Origin: Phycisphaerae bacterium
GTDB lineage: Bacteria > Planctomycetota > Phycisphaerae > Phycisphaerales > UBA1924
Length of the DNA: 64,000 bases
Direction: 5' to 3'
NCBI GenBank assembly: GCA_022180725.1
Contig: BQMO01000001.1
Span: 124,001 to 188,000, forward strand
Each line of letters starts with the position of its first letter. Position 1 is the first letter of the stretch. The notes beneath the pieces were generated by a model that did no database searches, was not told the DNA's origin, and worked only from the letters and a program-made list of their open reading frames with translations. A program made the position numbers and the translations under genes. This document shows, piece after piece, positions 42,501-54,262 of this stretch.

Positions 42501-43905
42501 CGGAGAGCGGCAGGTGGACGGCCATCTGGTCGCCGTCGAAGTCCGCGTTGAACCCGCCGCACACCAGCGGGTGGATGCGGATGGCGTTGCCTTCCACGAG
42601 CACCGGCTCGAAGGCCTGGATGCCCATGCGGTGGAGCGTGGGCGCGCGGTTCAGCAGCACCGGGTGCTGGTAGATGACCTCTTCGAGAATGTCCCACACC
42701 GCCGCGTCGCGCCGCTCCAGCATGCGCTTGGCGCTCTTGATGGTGTCGGCCAGCCCGTGTTCCTTGAGTTTGCGGATGATGAAGGGCTGGTAGAGTTCCA
42801 GCGCGATCTTCTTGGGCAGGCCGCACTGGTGCAGTTTCAGTTCCGGGCCGACCACGATGACCGAGCGGGCGGAGTAGTCCACGCGCTTGCCGAGCAGGTT
42901 CTCGCGGAACCGCCCCTGCTTGCCCTTGATCATGTCGGTCAGGCTCTTGAGCGGGCGGTTGCTGCTGCCCAGCACCGGGCGGCGGCAGCGGTTGTTGTCG
43001 AACAGCGCGTCCACCGCCTGCTGGAGCATCCGCTTCTCGTTGCGGATGATGACCTCGGGCGCGTTGAGGTCCATCAACTTCTTCAGCCGGTTGTTGCGGT
43101 TGATGATGCGCCGGTACAGGTCGTTCAGGTCGCTGGTCGCGAAGTTGCCCGACTCGAGCAGCACGAGGGGGCGCAGGTCCGGCGGAATGACCGGGACCAC
43201 GTCCATCACCAGCCACGCCGGGTCGTTCTCACTCCCGCGGATCTGCTCGATCAGTTTCAGCCGCTTCGCCAGGTCCTTGATCTTCTGCTTGCTCTTGGTG
43301 GCGTTGAGCTCGTTGCGGATGGTCGTCGCTTCGGCGGTGAGGTCGAGCTTGGCGATGAGTTCGCGGATCGCGTCGGCGCCCATCAGCGCCTTGAAGGCGT
43401 TGCCGTACTTGTCCTGCGCCGAACGGAAGTCGTCCTCCGTCAGCACCTGCTTGAACTTCAGTTCCGTGTCGCCCGCGTCCGTCACCACGTAGTCCTGGTA
43501 GTACACGACCTTCTCCAGGTCGCTGGTCTTCATGCCCAGCAGCGTGCCCAGGCGGCTGGGCATGCTCTTGAAGAACCAGATGTGCACCACCGGGCTGGCC
43601 AGGTTGATGTGCCCCATGCGCTTGCGCCGCACGCGGCTGTGCGTCACCTTCACCCCGCAGCGGTCGCAGATGATGCCCTTGTACTTCGTCCCGCGGTACT
43701 TGCCGCACGCGCACTCGTAGTCGCGCTCCGGCCCGAAGATCCGCTCGCAGAACAGACCGTCCTTCTCCGGGCGGTACGTGCGGTAGTTGATCGTCTCCGG
43801 CTTCTTCACCTCGCCGTACGACCACGCCCGAATGTCGTTCGGCGACGCCAGCGTGATCTTCACCGCGGCGTAATCGTTCACACGGTCATACACGGTCTCG
43901 GCCAT
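39502..43905 (-). CDS. rpoC: RNA polymerase subunit beta'
   Basis: A 1467-residue beta' subunit. The N-terminal zinc ribbon has C65, C67, C80 and C83 ([18 protein letters not shown]). The catalytic Mg motif NADFDGDQM is at 453-461. The bridge-helix and trigger-loop region ([16 protein letters not shown]) and the typical C-terminal beta' segments are all present. The gap of one base after the preceding small gene suggests coupled translation. Confidence 0.98.
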   Translation of the reverse strand: MAETVYDRVNDYAAVKITLASPNDIRAWSYGEVKKPETINYRTYRPEKDGLFCERIFGPERDYECACGKYRGTKYKGIICDRCGVKVTHSRVRRKRMGHINLASPVVHIWFFKSMPSRLGTLLGMKTSDLEKVVYYQDYVVTDAGDTELKFKQVLTEDDFRSAQDKYGNAFKALMGADAIRELIAKLDLTAEATTIRNELNATKSKQKIKDLAKRLKLIEQIRGSENDPAWLVMDVVPVIPPDLRPLVLLESGNFATSDLNDLYRRIINRNNRLKKLMDLNAPEVIIRNEKRMLQQAVDALFDNNRCRRPVLGSSNRPLKSLTDMIKGKQGRFRENLLGKRVDYSARSVIVVGPELKLHQCGLPKKIALELYQPFIIRKLKEHGLADTIKSAKRMLERRDAAVWDILEEVIYQHPVLLNRAPTLHRMGIQAFEPVLVEGNAIRIHPLVCGGFNADFDGDQMAVHLPLSVEAQAEAHILMLSTHNIFSPANGKPIISASQDIVMGVYFITFMQPDEKDLTKVPHFKDRMEAILALEQRKIGPHDKIVVRIDGFTQVVEKQGDAPKAMPANNRLLTTAGRCLFADVLAPGMPFYNCALGKKGCARVIDDCYAIAGRAATIDLLDRLKEMGFKQSTLAGLSFGITDLRIPEKKQALIDESQKKADRVEKSYDRGIITARERYNQLIDIWTHCRELVQAELVSTLKGDRRNDELEELPVTSKEGFWYLNPVYLMIDSGARGNITQMQQLAGMRGLMAKPSGEIIESPIRANFREGLNILEYFSSTHGARKGLADTALKTADSGYLTRKLCDIAQSVIIGEHDCGSKRGVMKRALYKGEQVDVPLRDQIIGRVAVNAVVNPKTDEVIIPENTMITAEMAAKVEALGIEAVMVRSPLTSESRFGCSALDYGMDLSTGTLVEQGMAVGIIAAQSIGEPGTQLTMRTFHTGGVGQRTAEQTKYDTLNAGRMEHRDCNAVPVKDDDGHDCLIVLKRSAEIAVLDDKGRELEKFKVPYGSYLYAGAGAEVKKGQTVVRWDPHRVPILAEKDGLVRYVDIQEKETYRLEDAGQGKQAKVIIEHKGDLHPAINVVDESGNILDFHYLPARARLEVEDGQPIKAGHLLARQPIQSKGSQDIVGGLPRVTEIFEARKPKDPAVMAEISGKVEIFSDKRKGKMTIRVTSEAGIEKDHHVPSDKQLLVHTGDFVTAGDPLTEGPMVPHDILRIKGEEALWTYMLDEVQNVYRAQGVTINDKHIELILSQMLRKVKVESPGDTELLPQEVVDRWVFKQKNREAEKYFRISESGGTDLKVGDLVHRDAIKEANAKAEAEGKEPAKAKRARPATGRTLLLGITKAALSSESFLSGASFQESTKVLTEASLRGAMDTLVGLKENVLLGHLIPAGTGFRPYQELKVKPLVTIADEGEDGEAMLEEAAHAAEALGANRHDILGQAPIEIATPGNLREVVSGGSAGAKPS

Positions 43906-43906
43906 G

Positions 43907-44218
43907 TCATGCTCCAGTCACGCCCTGTTCGGGCTTATCCGCGTTGCTCGCACCGGCCTTGGCCCTCGCCGCCGCCAGGATGTCGTCCCGTTCCTTCGCC
44001 AATCGCCGCCTCGCCTCGTCCGCTTCCCGCGAACTCGGCCACCATCCGCGAATCCATCCCCTTCTCATCGCCTCGTTCAGCCCCAACACCGAAAGCCCCA
44101 CTACCGCGCCCTGCACCGCCCCGGCCCAGACGGGCCCGAGGCCGAACGCCCAGTGAACGGCGGCGAAACACAGGGCGAACCACCCCGCGATCACAACAAT
44201 CCACGCAAGCATCCGCAC
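43907..44218 (-). CDS. Small membrane protein between rpoB and rpoC
   Basis: 103 residues from a GTG at 44218, which has GGAGG about eight bases upstream; an ATG at 44212 is also possible. One or two membrane helices (about residues 4-25 and 28-48) are followed by a charged helical tail of Arg, Glu, Ala and Lys. It lies 22 bases after rpoB and one base before rpoC, so it is inside the operon. rpoB and rpoC are normally adjacent. No family is recognised. Confidence 0.65.
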   Translation of the reverse strand: MRMLAWIVVIAGWFALCFAAVHWAFGLGPVWAGAVQGAVVGLSVLGLNEAMRRGWIRGWWPSSREADEARRRLAKERDDILAAARAKAGASNADKPEQGVTGA

Positions 44219-44240
44219 GGCTCACGCCTCCATGCCCGGC

Positions 44241-48098
<3,858 letters not shown>

Positions 48099-48227
48099 CG
48101 ATACCTCGCGATGCTGATAGTGCAACCCAACCTTCCGCTGCTCTCTCTCACGGAACGTCGGGTCTTCTCGATTATGAATTCTGAACGCGCGTCGTGCCCA
48201 CAGGTGCCCCGGCCAATCGAACCTGTA

Positions 48228-48256
48228 AGTTTACCCAAACCGTGCCCATATGGCAA
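48228..48256 (-). promoter_or_regulatory. rpoB promoter
   Basis: On the minus strand TTGCCA (48251-48256) and TAAACT (48228-48233) are separated by exactly 17 bases, close to the sigma-70 consensus. It lies between the rplL terminator and rpoB, 130 bases before the start codon. Confidence 0.6.
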
Positions 48257-48307
48257 GTCCCGTGCCAGTCCTTCCAGACCCCGAATCGACAGGTACATGG
48301 AAATCCG

Positions 48308-48341
48308 AAAAAAAGCCCCGGGAGGAACCCCCGGGGCTTTT
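48308..48341 (-). terminator. Intrinsic terminator after rplL
   Basis: Arms AAAAGCCCCGGG (48311-48322) and CCCGGGGCTTTT (48330-48341) with a seven-base loop; a run of seven A on the plus strand (48308-48314) gives the T-tract for the leftward transcript. It separates rplKAJL from rpoBC. Confidence 0.88.
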
Positions 48342-48360
48342 GCGTGTATCTTTCGCTGAC

Positions 48361-48741
48361 TTACGCCAGTTCGACCGTGGCGCCCTGCTCTTCGAGCTGC
48401 TTCTTGAGCTTGTCGGCGTCTTCCTTGCCGAGGCCAGTCTTGACCGGCTTGCCGGGGGCGTCGACGAGGGCCTTGGCCTCCGCCAACCCGAGGCCGGTGG
48501 CCTCGCGGACGACCTTGATGACCTGGATCTTCTTGTCGCCCGCGGCCTTGAGGACCACGTCGAACGAATCCTTCACCGGCGCCGCCGCCGCGCCGCCGCC
48601 GCCGCCCGCCGCCGCCACCATCACCGCGCCGCCGGCCGCGGCTTCGATGCCGTAGGTGTCCTTCATGTACTTGCCGAGCTCGACGGCCTCCTTGAGGGTG
48701 AGGCCCGCCAGCGCGTCGCCGAGTTGTTTCACGTCCGCCAT
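48361..48741 (-). CDS. rplL: Ribosomal protein bL12 (L7/L12)
   Basis: 126 residues. The N-terminal dimerisation helices ([19 protein letters not shown]), an Ala-rich hinge, and the conserved C-terminal domain [21 protein letters not shown], then [18 protein letters not shown], are complete. It forms the ribosomal stalk with L10. It starts at the ATG at 48741. It is last in the rplK-rplA-rplJ-rplL group and is followed by a strong terminator. Confidence 0.97.
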   Translation of the reverse strand: MADVKQLGDALAGLTLKEAVELGKYMKDTYGIEAAAGGAVMVAAAGGGGGAAAAPVKDSFDVVLKAAGDKKIQVIKVVREATGLGLAEAKALVDAPGKPVKTGLGKEDADKLKKQLEEQGATVELA

Positions 48742-48862
48742 GTGCATCCGCCTTTCACATTCCGACGGGATTCATCATCCCGCCACAGTCTCGCCCGAGA
48801 GGGGCCGAACCATTCGGCCTTTACCCCGCTCGTCGCGGGCCAGTCGGGCGTCGATGTCTGAT

Positions 48863-49420
48863 TTACCCAACCTTGGCGATGGCTTCGCCCTTCTCCAGTT
48901 TCGTCTCGATGGACTTCACCAGGCCCGCCACGGTGCTTCCCGGCCCGGCCACCTGCGCCAGCAGGTTCCGCGCCGGGCTGACCACCAGCGTGACGACCTT
49001 CGCGATGCCCTCTTCCCGCGTCGGGAACTTGCTGAGTTCCTCGCACCCGGCCTTGCCCGCGTAGAGCGTGCCGTCGAGGATCGCACCCTTGAGTTCCAAC
49101 TTGGGCATCTTCGCAACCCACGTCATGATCTCGCGGGCCACTTCCACCACGCTGTTCCCCCCGTACGCCAGCGCGTTGGCGCCCTGGAGCAGGTCGGCCA
49201 GGGGGGCGAGGTTCGTTCCCTCGAAGGTCTTGCGGGCCAGGGCGTTCTGCACGACCGTGACCTTGATCTTCTTGGCGGCCAGCCCGTGGCGCATCTTCGT
49301 GGTGTCCACGGCCTTGACCCCGCGGATGCTGATCAGCATCGCGTCGGGAAAGGCGCCCTCCGGCCCGGCGAGGCGGGCCTTGTAGTCCCGCATGATGATG
49401 TTCTTGACCGTCTTCGACAT
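48863..49420 (-). CDS. rplJ: Ribosomal protein uL10
   Basis: 185 residues. It anchors L12 dimers to 23S rRNA. The N-terminal globular domain has VKNIIMRDYKARL, MLISIRGVKAVDTTKMRHGL and VVQNALARKTFEGT; a C-terminal Ala/Lys helix binds L12. The family is usually 165-175 residues, so this form is slightly long. It starts six bases after rplA, with GGAG of the rplA end serving as ribosome site. Confidence 0.95.
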   Translation of the reverse strand: MSKTVKNIIMRDYKARLAGPEGAFPDAMLISIRGVKAVDTTKMRHGLAAKKIKVTVVQNALARKTFEGTNLAPLADLLQGANALAYGGNSVVEVAREIMTWVAKMPKLELKGAILDGTLYAGKAGCEELSKFPTREEGIAKVVTLVVSPARNLLAQVAGPGSTVAGLVKSIETKLEKGEAIAKVG

Positions 49421-49426
49421 GGCTGT

Positions 49427-50128
49427 TTACTCCGCGGCCGTCGCCGAGGTGAACTTGACCTGCACGCCGGGCGTCATCGCGCCGCTGATCGTGACCTTCT
49501 TGACGTAATGCCCCTTCACCGTCGCGGGACGCGTCCGCTCGATGGCGTGCATGAAGAACTCCAGGTTCTCCACCAGCGACGACTCGGGGAACGACATCTT
49601 CCCGATGATCGAGTGGATGTTCCCGGCCTTGTCCGCCCGGTACTCGACCTTGCCCGCCGAGTATTCCTTCACGGCCTTTACAATGTCGGGTGTCACGGTC
49701 CCGGCCTTGGGCGTGGGCATCAGGCCCTTGGGGCCCAGCACCTTGCCCAACTTGCTCACCACGCGCATCATGTCGGGCGAGGCCACCGCGACGTCGAAGT
49801 CGAAGAAGCCCTTCTCGACTTCCGCGACGAGGTCTTCGCCGCCGGCCTTGATGGCCCCGGCCTCGGTGGCCTTGGCGACCATGTCCGACGTGCAGAACGC
49901 GATGACCCGCTTGCTCTTGCCGATGCCCTTGGGCAGGCTGAGGGCCCCGCGGATGTTCTGATCCGCCTGGGCCGGGTCGATGTTCAGGTGCATGCACACG
50001 TTGACCGTCTGGTCGAACTTGGGCGCCTGGAACTTCTTCAACGCCGCCACCGCCTCGCCCGACGGCACCGCGTCCTTGGGCTTGAGCGTCGCGTTCGCCT
50101 TCGCTCGCTTGCTGATTCGCACCGCCAT
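49427..50128 (-). CDS. rplA: Ribosomal protein uL1
   Basis: 233 residues forming the L1 stalk of the large subunit. Motifs are DQTVNVCMHLNIDPAQADQNIRGALSLPKG, split over two strands, LGKVLGPKGLMPTPKAGTVT, and GKVEYRADKAGNIHS. The start at 50128 (MAVRISKR) is chosen over the ATG at 50134 because AGGAG sits six bases before it and would touch the other. Confidence 0.96.
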   Translation of the reverse strand: MAVRISKRAKANATLKPKDAVPSGEAVAALKKFQAPKFDQTVNVCMHLNIDPAQADQNIRGALSLPKGIGKSKRVIAFCTSDMVAKATEAGAIKAGGEDLVAEVEKGFFDFDVAVASPDMMRVVSKLGKVLGPKGLMPTPKAGTVTPDIVKAVKEYSAGKVEYRADKAGNIHSIIGKMSFPESSLVENLEFFMHAIERTRPATVKGHYVKKVTISGAMTPGVQVKFTSATAAE

Positions 50129-50166
50129 GGTCATCTCCTGATCGGGCTTGGATCCCGTCGGCTGGT

Positions 50167-50592
50167 TCAGTTGATCGTCACGCCCATCGACCGGGCCGTC
50201 CCCTCGATGATCCGCATCGCCGCTTCCACCGAGTGGGCGTTCAGGTCGGCCATCTTCTCCTTGGCGATTTTCTCGACCTGCGCCTTGGTCAACTTCCCGA
50301 CCTTGTCCTTGTTGGGCACGCCCGAACCCTTCGGGATGCCGGCGGCCTCGATGATCAGCGCCGATGCGGGCGACCCCTTGATCTCAAACTCGAACGACTT
50401 GTCCGAATACACCGTGACGATGCACCCGACCGTCTTTCCCTTGACGTTCTGGGTCGCCGCGTTGAACTTCTGGATGAACTGCCCGGGGTTGACCCCCTTC
50501 GAGCCCAGCACAGGACCCAAGGGCGGGGCCGGCGTCGCCGCGCCACCCGTGGCCATGATCTTGAATACATTGACAACTTCGCGTTTGGCCAT
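50167..50592 (-). CDS. rplK: Ribosomal protein uL11
   Basis: 141 residues. It binds the GTPase-associated region of 23S rRNA. Conserved features: KIMATGGAATPAPPLGPVLG, NPGQFIQKFNAATQ, and the C-terminal GIPKGSGVPNKDKVGKL and AAMRIIEGTARSMGV. The start at 50592 (MAKREVVN) has GGGAGG about nine bases upstream. nusG and secE, often upstream in other bacteria, are not present between here and the amidohydrolase. Confidence 0.97.
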   Translation of the reverse strand: MAKREVVNVFKIMATGGAATPAPPLGPVLGSKGVNPGQFIQKFNAATQNVKGKTVGCIVTVYSDKSFEFEIKGSPASALIIEAAGIPKGSGVPNKDKVGKLTKAQVEKIAKEKMADLNAHSVEAAMRIIEGTARSMGVTIN

Positions 50593-50753
50593 TTCGTTCA
50601 ACCTCCCACCGCGGTGTTCCTGCCCGCCCCGGCCGGGGTATCGGGCCACCTTGGTAGTCCTCTCGGTCCGACTTGTCGTTCCGTGCCTCTTCAGGCCCGG
50701 CGCGTGGAGGGAAGTCTAGGCCGACCCCTCGGCCCGGGGCAACTCCGACGGCC

Positions 50754-51860
50754 TCAACCCCCAAGCAATCGCGTCGCCGTGCCCCAATAGAGGTCTTCGA
50801 GAACTTCCCGCGGCAGGCCCAGGCCCCGCAGGGCCGGGGCCGACATCGCATCGTGCCGGGCCGGGTCCACCATCATCAGGTCGGGGTCGGCGATCGGGCT
50901 ATCCCCTTCGTCCCGCATCTCCCACAGGGTGCGCAATGCCCAATAGCGGCTGGCGTACAGGTCGAACGCCGCCTCCGGGCCGTCGGCCAGGTCGCCCATC
51001 GGGTGGGCCTTGGGGGCCTCGGCCTTGGGCCGCAGGTGTTCGTCGGTCGTGACAATGTCGCTTCCGAACAGCAGCCTCCCTCGCCACCGTGTAAAAAACT
51101 CGACGACCACTTCGCGAGGGTGTCGGCTCAACTCCCGCACCACCCACTTGGTCGCCGAGGTATCCAGGTACAGGTTCGCGTGCTTTTCCAGCAAGGTAGA
51201 CAGAAAGCCCAGGTCCTCGGGCCACCCGCCCATGTGGGCCGCGATCCACGGCCCCTTGAACCGGTCCAGCATCACACGCAGCCCGCGGTATTGGTCGAGT
51301 TTCGTACCGTACACCTTCGCGTCGGCGTACCGCGTGCGGAACCATGTGTCCGGGTCGGCGACGTGCACCATGAACATCATGCCCAGACGCTCGGCCAGTT
51401 CCGCGTGCCGCACGCGCCACGGGCTGTCGAACTCCACCACCTCATCCCCCGCAGCGCCGGGGAAGAACTCGCGCATGCGCGGAGCGTTCCAGAGTTTCAC
51501 GATGCGGGCGCCGAACCGCTCGTGAAACGCCTGGATATCGTGAAGAAAGCCATCTTTCATCGCCTTCTCGCGGTCGGCGCGGAAGTCGGGGAAGGCGATG
51601 AATCGCACCCGGTCGCCCAGCATCTCGCGCACGATCGGCGCATCGCCCAGCCGCACCATGGTGTTGACAGCCCCGACGCCGAACAAGTCCGCCGCCTCTT
51701 GCCAGATGGGGATCGCCAGTCGACCGTTGATATGGGCATGGGCATCGATGATCGTTCGGGCGAGCTTCGGCAGACGGGCCGCCTCGACGCGATAATCCAC
51801 CCCGTAACGGTTGGCGGCGGAAACGGGGCGGGAGCCTGCGGTGACGAACGACAGAGGCAT
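50754..51860 (-). CDS. Amidohydrolase-family (TIM-barrel) metal hydrolase
   Basis: 368 residues. The barrel metal ligands are seen as H-A-H in IIDAHAHING, a His in FMVHVADPD, a His in IAAHMGGWPED, and the final Asp in LLFGSDIV. This is the ACMSD/amidohydrolase-2 pattern; it could be a decarboxylase or hydrolase and the substrate cannot be told. The start at 51860 (MPLSF) overlaps the 5' end of the divergent glycosyltransferase by 20 bases, so their promoters lie within each other's genes. Confidence 0.78.
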   Translation of the reverse strand: MPLSFVTAGSRPVSAANRYGVDYRVEAARLPKLARTIIDAHAHINGRLAIPIWQEAADLFGVGAVNTMVRLGDAPIVREMLGDRVRFIAFPDFRADREKAMKDGFLHDIQAFHERFGARIVKLWNAPRMREFFPGAAGDEVVEFDSPWRVRHAELAERLGMMFMVHVADPDTWFRTRYADAKVYGTKLDQYRGLRVMLDRFKGPWIAAHMGGWPEDLGFLSTLLEKHANLYLDTSATKWVVRELSRHPREVVVEFFTRWRGRLLFGSDIVTTDEHLRPKAEAPKAHPMGDLADGPEAAFDLYASRYWALRTLWEMRDEGDSPIADPDLMMVDPARHDAMSAPALRGLGLPREVLEDLYWGTATRLLGG

Positions 51861-53043
51861 CACGACGACTGTAGAGCCTGGCGCGCCGGGACGTGCCCCG
51901 GTTACGCGACGGCCGCGCATCGCCCTCGCTCACGACTGGCTCGTCGGGCTGCGCGGCGGGGAGTGGGTGCTCGATGCCATCGTCCGCGCGGTGTCGCCCT
52001 GGGCGGAGATCACGCGGGTCTACGCCATGTTCGACGACCATCGACCCCTCACGCCGGCGATTGACGCCCAGCCCCGCACGGTGTCGCGCATGGGCCGCAT
52101 ACCCGGTGCTGTCGCACTCCGCCGCTGGCTGCTGCCGGGCTATCCGGGGGCGGTCGCCGAGTTGTCGCGCCGGCTCGCCGACGATCATGCGCGCAAGCCG
52201 GTCGATCTGCTGATCTCGACCAGTTCCGCCGCGATCAAGGGTCTGGCCCCGCCGGCGGGCGTGCCCCATCTGTGCTATTGCCACGCGCCGGCGCGATATC
52301 TATGGTCGCGCGAGGAGGAGTACGCCCGGGGAAGCCTCGCCCGGCGGGTTGGACTGCGCCGGTTCGGCCCACGCCTGCGCGCGTGGGACCGGGCCTCCGC
52401 GGCGAACGTGACGCGGTTTTTCGCCAACTCCCGCCACACCGCCGGCGAAGTCCGTCGGTGCTTCGGGCGCGAGGCCGAGGTGCTCCATCCACCCGTGCGA
52501 ACCGAGTTTTTCACGCCTCTCCCCGCGGACGCACCACGCGGCGAGCACATGCTCGTTGTTGCGGCCCTGGAGCCGTATAAGCGCGTCGATCTCGCCATCG
52601 CCGCCGCCGGCGTGCTGAACCGGCCGCTCCGCGTCGTGGGCGATGGAACCCAGCGAGCCTCGCTTCAACGCCAGGCGCGGCGGCTGGGCGCCCCCGTGCA
52701 GTTCCTCGGGCGGGTTTCCGACGAGCGCCTTCGTGAGGAGTACCGCACCGCTCGCGCACTGCTGTTCCCGCAGGTAGAAGATTTCGGCATCGTCGCCGTC
52801 GAGGCCCTCGCGTGCGGACTCCCGGTGGTCGCGCGGGCCCAGGGCGGCGCCCTCGACATCATCACGGACGGCCTGACCGGCGCATTTTTTCTCGGCGAAT
52901 CGCCTCACGCGCTGGCTGGGGCCGTCACTCGTTGCCCACGGAACGCCGACCATGCGTGCCGTACCGCGGGCTGCACGTACAGCGATGCGCGTTTCATCGC
53001 GGAGTTCGCACGCCACGCGCAGAGCACGCTCACGACTTTCTGA
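51841..53043 (+). CDS. GT4-family glycosyltransferase
   Basis: 400 residues from the GTG at 51841, which follows GGGAG by six bases; a TTG at 51811 is less likely because it overlaps the divergent gene more deeply. It has a GT-B fold: ALAHDWLVGLRGGEWVLD at the N-terminus (nucleotide-sugar acceptor side) and, in the second half, VVAALEPYKRVDLAI, VVGDGTQRASLQRQ and the donor-binding FPQVEDFGIVAVEALACGLPVVA with its E-x7-E pair. The C-terminal 45 residues are Cys-rich and atypical. It transfers a sugar in capsule, LPS or exopolysaccharide assembly; donor unknown. Confidence 0.85.
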   Translation: MTNDRGITTTVEPGAPGRAPVTRRPRIALAHDWLVGLRGGEWVLDAIVRAVSPWAEITRVYAMFDDHRPLTPAIDAQPRTVSRMGRIPGAVALRRWLLPGYPGAVAELSRRLADDHARKPVDLLISTSSAAIKGLAPPAGVPHLCYCHAPARYLWSREEEYARGSLARRVGLRRFGPRLRAWDRASAANVTRFFANSRHTAGEVRRCFGREAEVLHPPVRTEFFTPLPADAPRGEHMLVVAALEPYKRVDLAIAAAGVLNRPLRVVGDGTQRASLQRQARRLGAPVQFLGRVSDERLREEYRTARALLFPQVEDFGIVAVEALACGLPVVARAQGGALDIITDGLTGAFFLGESPHALAGAVTRCPRNADHACRTAGCTYSDARFIAEFARHAQSTLTTF

Positions 53044-53122
53044 CCAACGGACGCGTCGCGACTCCACACACACGGCGTTGGTCCCTCGCCAAAGTTTGAT
53101 CGGTAAATGATCGGTATATCAA

Positions 53123-53142
53123 TGTGGATAATCTGTGGATTG
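53123..53142. promoter_or_regulatory. DnaA-box pair upstream of mraZ
   Basis: TGTGGATAA (53123-53131) is an exact match to the consensus DnaA box (TTATCCACA on the minus strand). TGTGGATTG follows at 53134-53142. Both are in the same orientation, eleven bases apart, in an AT-rich stretch of about 110 bases that is striking in this GC-rich window. Confidence 0.55.
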
Positions 53143-53171
53143 TCTGTTGTTTGCCTGTTTTTTGTCAAGTT

Positions 53172-53196
53172 GTGGGGCAATGTGTTGCAAAGTGTA
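53172..53196. promoter_or_regulatory. MraZ-box-like repeats upstream of mraZ
   Basis: Three GTG-start units (GTGGG, GTGTT and GTGTA at 53172, 53182 and 53192), each followed by GCAA, repeat every 10 bases. MraZ binds arrays of GTGGG-like boxes with 10-base spacing upstream of its own gene in several bacteria, so this is a good candidate for autoregulation. The boxes are not all perfect. Confidence 0.6.
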
Positions 53197-53331
53197 GCAA
53201 ATTGGTTATGATCCGCACCATTCCGGGGCGACCAGGAGTGATTCGAGTCTTGGGGCCATGATGGCCCGGCACCCGCGTGGAGACGCGACGCATGACAAAC
53301 GGGCAAGAACCTCGAGGGGCGGCGGCGAGTC

Positions 53332-53817
53332 ATGATCTTCACGGGGTACTCCGAACTCACGATCGACGCGAAGCAGCGCCTGGCCGTGCCGTCGAAGTTC
53401 CGGGCCATGATGGAGGCCGGCGGAGGCGCGTCGGTCCTGTACTGCGTGCCATGGCAGGGCGGGGGGCTGATGCTCTTTCCCGAGGCGATGTTCGAAGCCT
53501 TTGCGAGCAAGGCCGAGGGAACGTTGACCCCGGGCGAGGACGAGCAGGAGTTCGAGACGACGTTCTTCGGCCTGACCGAGCGCCTGGAGTTGGACTCGGC
53601 GGGTCGGGTGACGATCCCCCGACAGCACCTGGAACTGACGCGCCTGCCCACCGAGGTCGTCATGGTGGGGGCACGGACACGGTTGGAAGTGCTGGATCGG
53701 GCGGTGTGGAAGGCGGGGATGGCGGGCCGGTTCGAGCGCCAGGCGCTCCTGGCGAGGAAACTGCGGGGCAGCGCCCGCCCCGAGGATGGGGCGACCGGGG
53801 CGAGGATGAACGCGTGA
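53332..53817 (+). CDS. mraZ: Transcriptional regulator MraZ
   Basis: 161 residues. Two AbrB-like half-domains are visible: ELTIDAKQRLAVPSKFR and RLELDSAGRVTIPRQHLE, the twin motifs that form the DNA-binding ring. MraZ controls the division and cell wall gene cluster in most bacteria. The downstream partner rsmH (mraW) is missing: the next gene is on the opposite strand and 445 bases away, so mraZ is alone here. The upstream region carries MraZ-box-like and DnaA-box-like sequences. Confidence 0.92.
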   Translation: MIFTGYSELTIDAKQRLAVPSKFRAMMEAGGGASVLYCVPWQGGGLMLFPEAMFEAFASKAEGTLTPGEDEQEFETTFFGLTERLELDSAGRVTIPRQHLELTRLPTEVVMVGARTRLEVLDRAVWKAGMAGRFERQALLARKLRGSARPEDGATGARMNA

Positions 53818-54091
53818 GCTGGGGCCGAGGCCGGCCCTGACACGCACACCCACCGTCGCGGGAGACCGCGGCGAGACGGGGTTCTGGGCCACGGACGGCC
53901 CGCGGGCGCACGACGCGCCCGTTCAGACCGTCGAGCGCCGGGCCGACGCCGCAGGGACGCGGCACACGGCCCGGACGCTGGATCAGACCGGCCCGCACGC
54001 CGCACGGACGCGGCGTGCCGCGCCGGCCTCGGGACGCGGGGATTCGTGCTCCTCCCCGACCGGCCCGACCAGCGGCAGGCTCGCGCTTCGT

Positions 54092-54128
54092 CGTGCCCGT
54101 GAACGCGAGTGCACGGGCACGCTTGTTT
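54092..54128 (+). terminator. Terminator-like hairpin downstream of mraZ
   Basis: Perfect ten-base arms CGTGCCCGTG/CACGGGCACG (54092-54101 and 54112-54121) with a ten-base loop, followed by CTTGTTTC. Confidence 0.55.
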
Positions 54129-54143
54129 CGTCCCCCACCACCA

Positions 54144-54178
54144 CCGCCCGGGCGTTCACGCGCTCGGGCGGTTTCCTT
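54144..54178 (+). terminator. Second terminator-like hairpin
   Basis: Arms CCGCCCGGGCG/CGCTCGGGCGG (54144-54154 and 54161-54171) with one mismatch and a six-base loop, then TTTCCTTG. It lies in tandem with the hairpin at 54092. Confidence 0.5.
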
Positions 54179-54199
54179 GAGGTTCGGACGGCGCGCACG

Positions 54200-54231
54200 A
54201 AAAAGGCCCCGGCGTAAACGACGCCGGGGCC
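54200..54231 (-). terminator. Intrinsic terminator of the giant surface protein gene
   Basis: Eleven-base perfect arms GGCCCCGGCGT/ACGCCGGGGCC (54205-54215 and 54221-54231), five-base loop, followed on the minus strand by five T (54200-54204). It lies 32 bases past the gene end. Confidence 0.88.
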
Positions 54232-54262
54232 GTGGGATTGAATCTGTCTGCGTACGTTGAGG

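Larger units (their letters stand above)
53818..54262. other. Non-coding region with hairpins between mraZ and the giant gene
   Basis: No coding capacity is supported; the frames here are short and lack ribosome sites. The first 270 bases are GC-rich with several inverted repeats but show no known RNA family (no RNase P, tmRNA or 6S signatures). Then follow two plus-strand hairpins and one minus-strand terminator, listed separately. Confidence 0.6.

Noticed and set aside
53100..53210. Chromosomal replication origin
   Set aside because: Only two DnaA-box-like sites are seen; dnaA, dnaN, gyrB or gidA are not in the window. Kept only as a regulatory candidate.
53980..54260. Small genes on either strand between mraZ and the giant gene
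   Set aside because: They cross terminator hairpins, have no ribosome site, and have Arg/Pro/Ala-rich composition typical of non-coding GC-rich DNA.
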